The notes below the pieces were generated by a model. It made no database searches. It was not told where the DNA came from and saw only the letters and a program-made list of their open reading frames with translations. Positions 1 to 9,055 of a stretch of 64,000 bases of DNA are shown in pieces. Positions within the stretch are counted from its first letter, which is position 1, and every line of letters begins with the position of its first letter. The position numbers and the translations under genes are program-made. The DNA lies in the NCBI GenBank assembly GCA_947564645.1, contig CANOCU010000002.1:62001-126000 (forward strand), in the 5' to 3' direction. The stretch comes from an uncultured Lachnospiraceae bacterium. GTDB taxonomy: Bacteria > Bacillota > Clostridia > Lachnospirales > Lachnospiraceae.

Positions 1-2
1 TT

Positions 3-281
3 GTAGAGAGAGTCAATTATTTTAAGATTCAAAAAGGAGGTTTGGATATTATGTGCGAAATAGCGGACAGAATCAGACAAGAAGGTAAAATGGAGGGCAA
101 AATAGAAGGCAAAATAGAAGGCAAAATAGAAGATATCCTGGAACTACTGGAGGAACTTGGAAAGATTCCGACAAAGATTGCGCGGCATATCAGGCAGGAG
201 AGAGATTTAATGGTTCTTGCCAGATGGCACAAATGTGCAGCCGCTGCAGCCAGTATAGCTGAGTTTGAAGCAAAGATGTGA
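3..281 (+). CDS. Rpn/PD-(D/E)XK-transposase family protein, C-terminal fragment
   Basis: The reading frame is open from the left edge of the window (codons from base 3), so the 5' part lies outside. The visible tail has a conserved segment around CEIADRIRQEG, then a charged run of EGK-type repeats, then a short helical end with ARWHKCA. This arrangement is typical of the C-terminus of Rpn-like recombination-promoting nuclease/putative transposase proteins of Clostridia, whose catalytic domain would be upstream. An ATG at 51 has an AAGGAGG-like sequence before it, so a short separate protein starting there cannot be excluded. The repeat is encoded by a 12-bp tandem repeat. The gene ends 20 bp before the response regulator. 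Family assignment is from tail pattern only. Confidence 0.55.
   Translation, partial: VERVNYFKIQKGGLDIMCEIADRIRQEGKMEGKIEGKIEGKIEDILELLEELGKIPTKIARHIRQERDLMVLARWHKCAAAAASIAEFEAKM
84..131 (+). repeat. 12-bp in-frame tandem repeat
   Basis: Three exact copies of GGCAAAATAGAA (96-107, 108-119, 120-131) follow one degenerate copy (84-95). They encode the EGK-I repeats of the Rpn-like tail. The unit is a multiple of three, so copy-number change would alter length and not frame. Confidence 0.8.
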
Positions 282-301
282 TCATGACGGGAGTAACAGA
301 C

Positions 302-1012
302 ATGGAACGAATTTTGGTTGTGGAAGACGACCTGGCGCTTAGCACCGGGCTTTGCTTCGAACTGGACGCCGCAGGGTATGTCACGCAGGCGGCCTATAAT
401 TGCCGGAAGGCGGAATACCTTGTAGAGCAGGAGCGCTTTTCACTGGCGCTTCTGGATGTCAATCTGCCGGACGGCAACGGCTTTGATCTGTGTAAGAAGA
501 TCAAGGGGATACATCCTGAGCTGCCGGTCCTCTTCCTGACAGCCAATGACCTGGAGGAGGACATGTTGAACGGATACGATCTGGGCGCGGAGGATTATGT
601 GACGAAGCCCTTCCGGATGTCGATCCTGTTGAAAAAGGTGGAAGTTGCTCTGCGCCGCGCCGCTGTGGCAGGAACGCCGGACGCATCCGCAGGGAAGCAG
701 ACGGAAGGGACAGGTTACAGAGATGATTTCCTGCAGCTGGATCTTGAAGCCCTGACTGCCGTGCGGGGCGGTGAGAAACTGTCTATCACGCCCAATGAGT
801 ACAAGATGCTGAAGATCCTGGTGGCCAATGCGGGCAATGTAGTCACAAGACGGATGTTACTGGAGAGATTGTGGGACTACGAGGGAAATTTCATTGATGA
901 CCATACGCTGACGGTGACGATGAACAGACTGCGGGCGAAGATCGAGGATGAGACGCATACGTATGTCAAGACGGTGCGCGGGATGGGATATATATGGGAG
1001 AAAAGGACATAA
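302..1012 (+). CDS. OmpR/PhoB-family response regulator
   Basis: A two-domain DNA-binding response regulator of about 236 residues. The receiver domain begins MERILVVEDD, has the phospho-acceptor aspartate in LLDVNLPDG and the conserved lysine in YVTKPF. The C-terminal winged helix ends with the typical DDHTLTVTMNRLRAKIED and VRGMGYIW segments. ATG at 302 is chosen because the protein then starts at the receiver and a GGGAG lies upstream; a GTG at 278 is in frame. It is 105 bp upstream of its sensor kinase. Regulators of this subclass usually control antimicrobial-peptide-type ABC transporters with FtsX permeases; two such transporters occur at 19.6-26.3 kb. The target link is inferred. Confidence 0.92.
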   Translation: MERILVVEDDLALSTGLCFELDAAGYVTQAAYNCRKAEYLVEQERFSLALLDVNLPDGNGFDLCKKIKGIHPELPVLFLTANDLEEDMLNGYDLGAEDYVTKPFRMSILLKKVEVALRRAAVAGTPDASAGKQTEGTGYRDDFLQLDLEALTAVRGGEKLSITPNEYKMLKILVANAGNVVTRRMLLERLWDYEGNFIDDHTLTVTMNRLRAKIEDETHTYVKTVRGMGYIWEKRT

Positions 1013-1116
1013 AGCCATGTCAGGAAGAGCAAGACCGTAAAGTATAGTAAACGCCATAACAGGAACGGATAAAAAACAAATAACAGGAACATATAACAAG
1101 AACGGGAGACGGAGGA

Positions 1117-2139
1117 ATGGGACAGAGAGCAGACAGCATAATGCGGTGGTGTGTGTTGGCGGCGGGGGCGGCGATGTTCGCCTGTTTTGCTTATGTGGTA
1201 TGGACCTGGGTGCCGCGGACGGATATCCGGGCTGCGCTTGTGGGACTTTGTGCGGGATTGTGCGTGCTCGGTTTTTTGTGGAGTTTATGGCAGAGGCGGC
1301 AGCTTTGCCGGTTTGCGGACGAACTTTGCCGGACACTGGACGATCTGATCGCGGAGCGGAGACCGGAAGCGTATTTTCCTTATGAAGATACCCTGACAGC
1401 GAGAATACAGGGAAAGTTCATGCAGTATTATGACCTGATGAGCGAGGGGCGCAGGCAGAGCAGGCAGGACAAGCAGGTGATCCAGGAACTGGTGTCGGAT
1501 ATCTCCCATCAGGTGAAGACACCCATTGCCAATCTGCAGATGTTCATGGGCATTCTGCAGTCCCATGAACTCAGTGTGGAAAAGCGCGGAGAATTTCTGG
1601 ACACTATGGCGGGGCAGATCAACAAGCTGGACTTCCTGCTGCAGTCTCTGATCAAGATGTCACGGCTAGAGACGGGGACCTTCACACTGCATGTGGAGAA
1701 AGCGAATCTGTATGATACGATCGCGCAGGCATTGAACGGAATCTGGGTCAGAGCGGAGGCCGGAAAGATTACCCTTTCGGTGGAGTGCGATCACAGCATT
1801 ACGGCCAGACATGATGCGAAATGGACGGCGGAGGCGCTTGGCAATCTCCTGGACAATGCGGTCAAGTATACGCCGGTGGGCGGCAGCATCAGTATCCGGG
1901 TGCGCCCATGGCAGTTCTATACCCGGGTGGATATTGAGGATACCGGGATGGGCATTCCGGAGGAGCAGTGTAACGAGGTGTTCAAGCGCTTCTGGCGCAG
2001 CGAGGCGGCAGCGGCAAAAGAGGGCGTCGGCCTGGGACTGTATCTGGCGCAGAAGATCGTCACCAGACAGAGAGGGTATATCAGCGTGAGATCTGCGGTG
2101 GGGGTGGGATCTGTGTTTTCGGTGTATCTGCTGACGTGA
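1117..2139 (+). CDS. Sensor histidine kinase, intramembrane-sensing type
   Basis: A 340-residue membrane histidine kinase, partner of the preceding regulator. Two transmembrane segments (about 11-31 and 39-58) are separated by only about eight residues, so there is almost no extracellular sensor domain; this resembles BceS/VirS-like kinases that sense through a partner ABC transporter. The dimerisation histidine is in SDISHQVKTPIAN, the N box in LGNLLDNAVKYTP, and the G boxes in DTGMGIPEE and GVGLGLYLAQ. The start has a good ribosome binding site (GGAGACGGAGGA). The leader before it carries three ATAACAGGAAC-like repeats (1056-1066, 1080-1090, 1093-1103). Confidence 0.92.
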   Translation: MGQRADSIMRWCVLAAGAAMFACFAYVVWTWVPRTDIRAALVGLCAGLCVLGFLWSLWQRRQLCRFADELCRTLDDLIAERRPEAYFPYEDTLTARIQGKFMQYYDLMSEGRRQSRQDKQVIQELVSDISHQVKTPIANLQMFMGILQSHELSVEKRGEFLDTMAGQINKLDFLLQSLIKMSRLETGTFTLHVEKANLYDTIAQALNGIWVRAEAGKITLSVECDHSITARHDAKWTAEALGNLLDNAVKYTPVGGSISIRVRPWQFYTRVDIEDTGMGIPEEQCNEVFKRFWRSEAAAAKEGVGLGLYLAQKIVTRQRGYISVRSAVGVGSVFSVYLLT

Positions 2140-2196
2140 TATGGTAAGGGCTAAAGCCGCTGTTGCTGGCAGACGAGCCGGCAGTAAAATACTGAC

Positions 2197-2317
2197 TTGA
2201 CAAAGCGGATGAGAAAAGATAATATTATTTTAATGAGTAAACGTTTACTCATGAAAGACACTACGTAATACGCATTGCAAGGCAAGAGATCATTGAGATG
2301 AGTAAACGATTACTTAT
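2197..2317 (+). promoter_or_regulatory. Promoter with two LacI-type operators
   Basis: A -35 TTGACA (2197-2202) and a -10-like TAATAT (2220-2225) are 17 bp apart. A perfect 20-bp palindrome, ATGAGTAAACGTTTACTCAT, lies at 2233-2252 over the expected transcription start. A near copy, ATGAGTAAACGATTACTTAT, lies at 2298-2317. The centres are 65 bp apart, about six helical turns. The central CG and the sequence style are typical of LacI-family operators. The natural candidate repressor is the LacI-family protein encoded last in the operon (5238-6227). Confidence 0.82.
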
Positions 2318-2356
2318 TTATAAAAAGGATCTCAAAGAAAAAGGAGGAGGACAAGC

Positions 2357-3376
2357 ATGATCACAGCAGCTTATGTGGGGTTTGGCGTTTCCGTTCGGGA
2401 ATATCATATCCCTTATGTGGAGAACCGAAAGGATATCAGGGCGAAATACGTCTTTCGGCGTAAGGAGGATATTGCGCAGTTTGCGGAATATGAACCTTTT
2501 TATCCTGAACTGATTTTTACCACGGATTTCAATGACGTCTTATGTGACGAGGAGGTAGATCTGGTGGTCGTATCTGCACCGGATCAGTTTCATATGCCTT
2601 ATGCCAGGCAGATCCTGCAGGCCGGCAAACATGCTCTGATCGAGAAACCTTTTGCACCGACTGCACAGGAAGCGCGGGAATGTTTCGCCCTGGCGAAGGA
2701 GAAGGGGCTGATCTGTATGCCCAATCAGAACCGGCGTTTTGACGCGGACTTTCTGGCTGTCAAGGCGGTGACGGACAGCGGGAAGCTGGGGGAGCTGGTG
2801 CGCCTCGAGAGCCATTATGATTATTATAAAGAGAACGGATGGTATGACCATCTGGGAACCTTGTATAATCTTGGCGTACATACAGTGGATCAGGTGATCA
2901 GTCTGCTCGGTATGCCGGACAGGACTGTTCTGGATGTGCGCAGCATTCATCATCCCGGTGTCGGCGACGATTACTATGATCTGGAGTTTTTCTATGGGAA
3001 TTGTAAAGCGTCTGTTAATACTTCCATGTGTGTTCTGATCGAGCATCCGCGGTTTACGCTTCATGGAACCAGGGGCAGTTTTATCCTTCCACCGGTGGTT
3101 CATAATTCGAGCAAGAAGAAAATTGTGGGCAGACATGTGATCAATACGGCGCCGGCACCGGAGGATCGTTGGGGAACCCTTATATATGTCAACGATGCGG
3201 GAGAGAAGATCACTGAGAAGGTACCGGTAGACTGTGCTCATTATGAGCGGATCTACGATTCGCTGGTGGATGCTATTGAGAATGGCGGGCAGAAGTGTGT
3301 GAAGGATGAGGAAGTCATAAAAGTACTTGAGATATTGGAAGAGGCAACGGAGGTGGCGAGATCATGGAAAAAGTGA
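2357..3376 (+). CDS. Gfo/Idh/MocA-family oxidoreductase
   Basis: A predicted NAD(P)-dependent sugar or inositol dehydrogenase of 339 residues. The N-terminal Rossmann fold begins ITAAYVGFGVSV, and the family hallmark EKPFA (in HALIEKPFAPT) is present; the C-terminal part is the alpha/beta substrate domain. It is the first gene of a four-gene operon with an AAGGAGGAGG ribosome binding site. The start of the next gene lies 13 bp inside this gene, indicating translational coupling. The first glycine motif, GFGVSV, is less canonical than usual. The substrate cannot be read from sequence; with the downstream allose-like kinase, an unusual hexose or keto-sugar route is likely. Confidence 0.9.
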   Translation: MITAAYVGFGVSVREYHIPYVENRKDIRAKYVFRRKEDIAQFAEYEPFYPELIFTTDFNDVLCDEEVDLVVVSAPDQFHMPYARQILQAGKHALIEKPFAPTAQEARECFALAKEKGLICMPNQNRRFDADFLAVKAVTDSGKLGELVRLESHYDYYKENGWYDHLGTLYNLGVHTVDQVISLLGMPDRTVLDVRSIHHPGVGDDYYDLEFFYGNCKASVNTSMCVLIEHPRFTLHGTRGSFILPPVVHNSSKKKIVGRHVINTAPAPEDRWGTLIYVNDAGEKITEKVPVDCAHYERIYDSLVDAIENGGQKCVKDEEVIKVLEILEEATEVARSWKK

Positions 3377-4350
3377 GACTGGGAACGATCGGAAGCGGTG
3401 TGATCGTACACACGATCCTGAATCATGTAAGCGTAACGAATGGAATCGAGCTGGAGGCGGTCTATTCCCGGAGTGAGGAGAAGGCGCGGAAACTGGCCGG
3501 AGAATATGGTTGTCAGAAGATCTATACGGACATGGATGCCTTTCTGGCGGATGAGGAAGTGAATACGGTCTATATTGCGACGCCCAATCTGCTTCATTAT
3601 GAACAGACAAGGAAGGCTTTGATGGTCGGGAAACATGTTATCTGCGAGAAACCTTTTACGACCAAAGCGTCTCAGGCGAAGGAACTGGTGCAGCTTGCCA
3701 GGGAAAGGCATCTGCTTCTCATGGAGGCGGCGCCTACCGGCTATCTGCCTAATTATGCCATTTTGAAACAAGAGCTTGCAAGGATCGGACAAGTCAAACT
3801 GGTCCTTAGCAATTACAGTCAATATTCCAGCCGCTATGATGCGGTGCTTAGAGGGGAGAAGCCGGCGATCTTCGATCCGGACTATGCGGGCGGCTGTCTG
3901 ATGGACATTAATTTTTATAATGTGCTGTTGAATATACTGTTATTTGGGAAACCGAAGAGCGCCAGATATTATGCGAACCGTTATCCGGGGTTGTCTGATA
4001 CTTCCGGTGTGATGATGATGGAATATGATGGTTTTGTCAGCAGCAATGCCGGTGCCAAGGACACGTGGGGCGTGAATTTCTTTCAGATCGAAGGAGAGCA
4101 GGGCTATATTTATGTTCGAAACGGTTCTAACGGCATCGAGTCCGTGCGGACGGTTACGAAGACCGGTGATGAGACCCGCAATGAACAGCCGAATCCCGAC
4201 CGCTGGTCCTATGAGATCAGGGAAATCACGCGTCTTTTGCTTGCGGAGGATCATGCCTGTGTCTATGCCGGTCTTGACGCTACGCTTGCAGCGGTGGAAG
4301 TGATAGAGTCTGCGCGCAGGGAAGCAGGAATCCTGTTTCCGGGTGACTGA
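3364..4350 (+). CDS. Gfo/Idh/MocA-family oxidoreductase, second copy
   Basis: A 328-residue paralogous oxidoreductase. Its N-terminus, KVRLGTIGSGVIVHTIL, contains the GxGxxG-type nucleotide-binding loop. IATPNLLHYEQTRKAL and CEKPF follow, with the catalytic-type lysine of this family. The C-terminal domain has the FDPDYAGGCLMDINFYN segment common in trans-dihydrodiol/glucose-fructose oxidoreductase relatives. The gene overlaps the previous one by 13 bp and ends just before the kinase start. A pair of Gfo/Idh/MocA enzymes in one operon suggests successive oxidation and reduction (for example epimerisation through a keto sugar), but this is inference. Confidence 0.9.
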   Translation: MEKVRLGTIGSGVIVHTILNHVSVTNGIELEAVYSRSEEKARKLAGEYGCQKIYTDMDAFLADEEVNTVYIATPNLLHYEQTRKALMVGKHVICEKPFTTKASQAKELVQLARERHLLLMEAAPTGYLPNYAILKQELARIGQVKLVLSNYSQYSSRYDAVLRGEKPAIFDPDYAGGCLMDINFYNVLLNILLFGKPKSARYYANRYPGLSDTSGVMMMEYDGFVSSNAGAKDTWGVNFFQIEGEQGYIYVRNGSNGIESVRTVTKTGDETRNEQPNPDRWSYEIREITRLLLAEDHACVYAGLDATLAAVEVIESARREAGILFPGD

Positions 4351-4351
4351 C

Positions 4352-5233
4352 ATGAGACTGATCGGGATCGATATCGGAGGCACCCATTTTCGGATCGGAA
4401 TGGTGTGCGACGGACAAACTGTGATCCGCTTTCAGAAGGCGCCGACAAAGAACGTGCTCAGATCGGACGACGTACTTGCTGATATTGCACGGTTTATTGT
4501 GGATTACGCAGGGGATACTTCCTTTGACGCCGTTGTGATCGGATTCCCGGCAACTCTGGACAGGAGCAGAAAGAAGGTTCTGCAGGCGCCCAATCTGGAA
4601 TGGATGGAGAATCTTCCGGTGGTGGAAGAACTGGGAGCAAGGCTGGGCGTTCATGTTTTGGCAGAGAGGGATGTGATACTGGCGCTGTACTATGACATTG
4701 CCAAATACCATCTGCCTGCTGACGGGGTGATTTGTGGCATTTATTTCGGGACGGGTATTGGCAACGCCATTATGATAGGCGGGGAACCGCTTCTTGGGAA
4801 GAACGGTGTGGCGGGCGAGATCGGCCATATTCCCGCAATGGGCAGCAGGGTCTTGTGCGGCTGCGGCAATGAGGGCTGCGTGGAGAATCTGGCAGCCGGT
4901 AAGTATCTTGTACACTTGCAGAATACACGGTATCCTAAGACACCGGTCGAAGCATTGTTTACAGAGCATGGGAACGAGGAAGCGCTGCGGGAATTTGTGG
5001 ATCGTATGGCGGCGGTAGTGGCAGCGGAGATCAATATCCTGGATCCGGATCATATGCTGATCGGCGGCGGTGTCACCAATATGGCGGATTTTCCCCGCGA
5101 TCAGCTGCAGGAGAGGATTGTGGCCCGGACCAGGAAGCCTTATCCGGCGCAGGATCTGCATATTATCTATGCAGAGGATGAACCGGACAAAAGCGTCGCC
5201 GGAGCGGCTGTTTATGCAAAATTAAGAGGTTAG
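4352..5233 (+). CDS. ROK-family sugar kinase, allose-kinase-like
   Basis: A predicted ATP-dependent sugar kinase of 293 residues. The phosphate-binding DIGGTHFRIG is at the N-terminus. GVAGEIGHIP carries the catalytic and substrate residues, and CGCGNEGCVENL is the ROK zinc site. Layout and signature segments (GFPA, RDV, EIGHIP, LDPDHMLIGGGV, the FPR segment) resemble E. coli AlsK more than glucokinase. ATG at 4352 follows directly on the upstream stop codon; a GTG at 4343 is in frame. It lies between the oxidoreductases and the regulator, so it probably phosphorylates their sugar product. Exact substrate unknown. Confidence 0.88.
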   Translation: MRLIGIDIGGTHFRIGMVCDGQTVIRFQKAPTKNVLRSDDVLADIARFIVDYAGDTSFDAVVIGFPATLDRSRKKVLQAPNLEWMENLPVVEELGARLGVHVLAERDVILALYYDIAKYHLPADGVICGIYFGTGIGNAIMIGGEPLLGKNGVAGEIGHIPAMGSRVLCGCGNEGCVENLAAGKYLVHLQNTRYPKTPVEALFTEHGNEEALREFVDRMAAVVAAEINILDPDHMLIGGGVTNMADFPRDQLQERIVARTRKPYPAQDLHIIYAEDEPDKSVAGAAVYAKLRG

Positions 5234-5237
5234 CGTG

Positions 5238-6227
5238 ATGAAGGATAAGATCAATATGAAGACGATCGCCGGGAGGGCAGGAGTGTCGGTGGCAACGGTT
5301 TCCCGCGTGATCAATCAGAATGGGCGGTTCTCTGCAGAGACTGAGGCGAGAGTGCGGCATGTTATGGAGGAGATGAACTATCATCCGAATACGATTGCCA
5401 AGAGTCTGCGGGAGCAGCATTCCCGCATTATCGGCGTGATCGTGCCCGATATTACGAACGCCCATTTTGCAGGGCTCGTGTTGGAGATCGAGAAAATCTT
5501 ATTTGAACATGCCTATTCAACGGTCATCTGTAATACAAACGAATCGGATGCCCTGGAAAAAAAGCATATCGACGCACTGCTGTCGCAGCGTGTAAGCGGT
5601 ATTATCTTCATTTCCGGGAAACGGCATTACAGTCTGCATGACGTGACGGTGGTCTATGTGGACCGCCGGCCTGACAATTATGATACGGACAGCGATTGTG
5701 TGGTGGTAGAATCGGATAACGAAAGCGGTGGATATCTGGCTGCAGAATGCCTGATCCGGAAAGGGTGTAAGGATATTACCATGCTCTATGCCCGCACGAT
5801 GGATCATAACCAGAAGATGCGGCTTACCGGTTATCAAAAGGCGCTTGCAGCGCATGATCTCGCAGTGAGGGCGCTTGAAGCTGACAGTGTTTCAGTGGAG
5901 GCGGCAGCCGCAAAGATTAAGGCGTACAGCAGAGCAGGCAACAGATTGGACGGTTTGGTGTGTACGACGGATCTGCTGGCCATCGGTGCGATGATCGGGC
6001 TCAGGGAGCTGGGAATCGGCGTGCCGGAAGATGTGAAGATAACAGGTTATGATGATTCGGCACTCGCAACGCTGTATCATCCTACGATCACGAGCGTGCA
6101 TCAGCCGGTCAGGGATATGGCGCGTAAGACAGTGTCTCTGCTGCTTGACCATATGGATGGCAGGCAAAAAGAGAGCGCGCGTTATGTGCTTCCGGTATAT
6201 TTGGCAGAGCGTGAAACGACGACGTGA
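5238..6227 (+). CDS. LacI-family transcriptional repressor, operon-borne
   Basis: A 329-residue LacI/GalR regulator. The N-terminal helix-turn-helix is INMKTIAGRAGVSVATVSRV followed by the hinge region (NYHPNTIAKSL). A periplasmic-binding-like effector domain follows, starting IIGVIVPDITNAHFAG. Last gene of the operon starting at 2357, almost contiguous with the kinase gene. Its likely targets are the two palindromes at 2233-2252 and 2298-2317, which would make the operon autoregulated by a pathway sugar. ATG 5238 is preferred over GTG 5235. Confidence 0.92.
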   Translation: MKDKINMKTIAGRAGVSVATVSRVINQNGRFSAETEARVRHVMEEMNYHPNTIAKSLREQHSRIIGVIVPDITNAHFAGLVLEIEKILFEHAYSTVICNTNESDALEKKHIDALLSQRVSGIIFISGKRHYSLHDVTVVYVDRRPDNYDTDSDCVVVESDNESGGYLAAECLIRKGCKDITMLYARTMDHNQKMRLTGYQKALAAHDLAVRALEADSVSVEAAAAKIKAYSRAGNRLDGLVCTTDLLAIGAMIGLRELGIGVPEDVKITGYDDSALATLYHPTITSVHQPVRDMARKTVSLLLDHMDGRQKESARYVLPVYLAERETTT

Positions 6228-6272
6228 TCACATGCAGTATAAAGTGCGGCCAGGCCCTGTTCAGAGGCGCTC

Positions 6273-7304
6273 TTACGCATGGGAAGAGAAAGAGGGTATG
6301 GCCGGGCAGACACTTACCCGCTCAACAAGGGAGGTTCCCATCCTGATATGCCAGTGGGTGCGGCCGGGCTGTTCCATACAGCGTAACAGCAGAGTGGCGG
6401 CGGCGATGCCAAGTTCCGGTTCACAGGTGCGCACCGTGGTAAGCGGTGGTTCCAGAAAAGCGGAGAAAGGCATATCATCGAAGCCGACTACGGAGATATC
6501 GCGGCCGGGAATCCGTCCTTTATCCCGCAGGGCGCGCATAAACGCGGCCGCCAGGGAGTCGTTGTCACATAAGAATGCGCTGGCTTCGGGAAGCCCGCGG
6601 TCCAGCCAGTCATGCAGACGGCCCAATAAGATCTCCGGACGGGTAATCTCCGGATCGTTGCTGATATCCAGACTCTCCCCGGGGGTCAGCTGCAGGCGGT
6701 ACATCTCATACTGCCAGGCCTGCTGCCTGTCCTCGCCGGGTGCCATGCCCAGGGAACGCAGATAGCCGATGCGGGTATGACCAAGCTTCTGCAGATAAAG
6801 GAGCGCCGAGCGGATGCCGGCATGGTTGTCGTGGGAAACCGTACTGGCCGGGAAGAGATCCGAAGAGATGCCGGTGACCACGAAAGGGATGCCCAGCGTC
6901 TGGTACTGCCTGATCTGGTCATCAGTGGCGGCGGCGCCGAGCAGGATACCGCCGTCCGCCGGCGGACGGGAGGAAAAACCCGGCTCGGAGGGCGCAAAAG
7001 GCCCGGCAATCTGGTAGCCTTTGTCGTTAAGTTCCCTTGAGACCGCTTCCAGAAACTGATTGTAATACAGGGAGTCTTCCGGGGACATGCCAAGCGCCCG
7101 GTAGGAGAGATCTATGATCTCGATCATACCCTTCCTGTCCGGCGCACTGAGCCTTCCCATATCGTAGCCCTGTCTGTGGGCTTCCTCCAGAATACGCTGT
7201 CTTGTCTCCTCGGAAATACCGGATTTGCCCCGCAGGGCGACGGATACGGAAGCCGTACTTACGCCCAGCAGATCCGCCAGTTCTCTCATGGATATGCCTG
7301 CCAT
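6273..7304 (-). CDS. LacI-family transcriptional regulator, hydrolase-linked
   Basis: A 343-residue LacI/GalR regulator on the minus strand. The helix-turn-helix is MAGISMRELADLLGVSTASVSVAL, with the effector domain after about residue 60. It lies 45 bp downstream of the glycoside hydrolase gene in the same direction, so it is probably cotranscribed from the divergent promoter region near 9.1 kb. It differs clearly from the operon-borne LacI protein. The TTAGGT boxes at 9056-9151 are candidate sites but do not look like a standard LacI palindrome, so the target is open. The convergent regulator gene ends 45 bp away. Confidence 0.9.
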   Translation of the reverse strand: MAGISMRELADLLGVSTASVSVALRGKSGISEETRQRILEEAHRQGYDMGRLSAPDRKGMIEIIDLSYRALGMSPEDSLYYNQFLEAVSRELNDKGYQIAGPFAPSEPGFSSRPPADGGILLGAAATDDQIRQYQTLGIPFVVTGISSDLFPASTVSHDNHAGIRSALLYLQKLGHTRIGYLRSLGMAPGEDRQQAWQYEMYRLQLTPGESLDISNDPEITRPEILLGRLHDWLDRGLPEASAFLCDNDSLAAAFMRALRDKGRIPGRDISVVGFDDMPFSAFLEPPLTTVRTCEPELGIAAATLLLRCMEQPGRTHWHIRMGTSLVERVSVCPAIPSFSSHA

Positions 7305-7349
7305 ATGAAATCTCCTACTTGAAATAAAAATTTGAAAGGGGAGCCTGTA

Positions 7350-8981
7350 TCAGACCCGCAGCACCAGTACCCAGTCCCCGCCTTCTGTTCTGCCCGGGCA
7401 GTCAAGCCAGCCGTCCGCAGGTGTAAGCGGTGCAGCAAGCGCTGTTCTTTCACCGGTCCGTGGATCAAACCAGGATGCGTGGAAGGTTTCGCTGTGAGGG
7501 ACTTCGATCCGGCAGCCGCCACGTGTATGTTCATTATAATAAATCAGAATGTGCTTCCGGTCAATATCCGCAGTGGCCAGCGGGCTGAACATATCGACTT
7601 CGGTCAGGATGCCGAAGGGGGAGATGGCAGATGCACAAACAGGTCTCAGAGTCTCGAAATGTTCTTCTTCATAAAAGCGTCTCATATAGCCCATCTGTAC
7701 GGCTCCGATACCGTCTATCGATTCATACCAGGGGATGCCGAAGCGGTTAAAAGGACTGAACGGGTCTGGCATTTCCGGTTTTTCCCATATATTATCCCAG
7801 ATTCCCTGCGCTCCGTAGGTGTAGCCGCAGGCGCCGGACTGGATGGCGGTGTAGGCCACACGGCGGACCATATCGGCGGTGCAGAGCCTGGAGCCGTTTT
7901 CTTCCAGGGTGGAACAGAATTCATAGAGGCTTTCTCCTTCCACGAAAGGCTTATCCGGATGAGTACGGCGGTAGTCATGATAGTATTTGACGTTTATGGG
8001 GAAGTCCCCATGTCCGGCCTGATTCAGGGTAAAATCATACCAGTCTTCTTCATAATAATAGTCGGAGAAAGGACGGTGGTTGTCGTAGTGGGCGGTCTGA
8101 AGGGTGTGATAGCTATCAAGCTCCTCCACATACAAGGCAACCTGCCGCCAGTCGTCGATCAGGCGGGAACGCATGGGTTCCGGCGCGTAGCCTGCTACTT
8201 CTCCGGAGAGAGTCCACACGATGGGGAGAGCGCCATAACGGGCGATGATATAGCGGGCCAGATTCTTCCAAACAGGAATGTGATCAAGGATCGACATAAA
8301 CCAGGCGAAGCCCAGTGCGTTGACAAGTCCGCAGTCTGCCAGATAGTACATGCGGCGGTCCAGCTCTTTCTGATAAAATGCCACGTTGGGCAGGATACCT
8401 TCCTGTCCTTCGACCCAATAAGGGGAGGGGATACCGTCTCTGCCGGAATCGGCCCGCAGGTTGGTCTGGTAAACGGTGAAACCCTGTGCGGCGCGGCGGT
8501 CGGCCATACCCCGGAACATGCTCTTCATCTGCGGATGGTTGGACTGATCCCAGCGCTCACCGTAGGCGAAAGCCCAGTGCGTATCTCCCAGCCAGAAGAA
8601 AGGAGTCCCGTCCTGGTAGGTGAGATAAGTGTTGGTGGGATCGGTCTTTAAGAAGCCATGGCGGTAGATGGCCAGATCTCCGGAGTAGGGCGTAGCGCAT
8701 ATCTGGCCCGTAACACCGTTTAAGCCGGTCTCTTCCGGGGCTTCGATGCGAAAGCGCCACATACCGGGCACTGTGGGAGCGAAGGCGAACTTATAACTGC
8801 GGCCGCCGTCCCAGTAAGCTTCCCGGGTGATTGTGCTGCCGTCCGGGCCGGTAAAGACTGCCCTGATGCTTACATCCAGAAAGGGATTGGCATAGTCGCA
8901 GGCAGTCTCGTAAGGGAGAATGATCTGCCGCCAGGTGGAAACTGTGGGAAAATCGTTTGTTGTGTTTGTGGAATGATCCAT
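7350..8981 (-). CDS. DUF4038 (apiosidase-like, GH140-type) glycoside hydrolase
   Basis: A predicted glycoside hydrolase of 543 residues. The N-terminal beta-sandwich (DUF5060-like, about 15-90) is followed by a TIM-barrel beginning near HGFLKTDPTNTYLTYQDGTP and FFWLGDTHWAF. This matches the DUF4038/apiosidase-like family. A C-terminal beta-rich segment follows. ATG at 8981 has a perfect AGGAGG upstream. There is no signal peptide, so it should act in the cytoplasm on imported oligosaccharides. The gene is transcribed divergently from the alpha/beta hydrolase at 9282 and together with a LacI regulator. Specificity for apiose is not established; the family is broader. Confidence 0.82.
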   Translation of the reverse strand: MDHSTNTTNDFPTVSTWRQIILPYETACDYANPFLDVSIRAVFTGPDGSTITREAYWDGGRSYKFAFAPTVPGMWRFRIEAPEETGLNGVTGQICATPYSGDLAIYRHGFLKTDPTNTYLTYQDGTPFFWLGDTHWAFAYGERWDQSNHPQMKSMFRGMADRRAAQGFTVYQTNLRADSGRDGIPSPYWVEGQEGILPNVAFYQKELDRRMYYLADCGLVNALGFAWFMSILDHIPVWKNLARYIIARYGALPIVWTLSGEVAGYAPEPMRSRLIDDWRQVALYVEELDSYHTLQTAHYDNHRPFSDYYYEEDWYDFTLNQAGHGDFPINVKYYHDYRRTHPDKPFVEGESLYEFCSTLEENGSRLCTADMVRRVAYTAIQSGACGYTYGAQGIWDNIWEKPEMPDPFSPFNRFGIPWYESIDGIGAVQMGYMRRFYEEEHFETLRPVCASAISPFGILTEVDMFSPLATADIDRKHILIYYNEHTRGGCRIEVPHSETFHASWFDPRTGERTALAAPLTPADGWLDCPGRTEGGDWVLVLRV

Positions 8982-9055
8982 GGTATTGTCCTCCTGTGTT
9001 TGATGAAAATGTGAATAGGTGTCCATTACATTTTTGTACTTTTAATATTATTGTG

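Noticed and set aside
84..131. CRISPR-like short repeats
   Set aside because: The 12-bp units are contiguous with no spacers and lie in a coding frame.
1056..1103. Three ATAACAGGAAC-type repeats before the sensor kinase
   Set aside because: Spacing is 24 and 13 bp, not a helical period, and they do not resemble the boxes at 22.9 kb. They may be leader noise.
2540..3241. Long antisense open frame inside the first oxidoreductase gene
   Set aside because: It is the mirror of a strong, motif-bearing gene and has no recognisable domain.
7332..8651. 439-codon plus-strand open frame
   Set aside because: It overlaps the DUF4038 hydrolase gene in antisense; its translation has no family motif.
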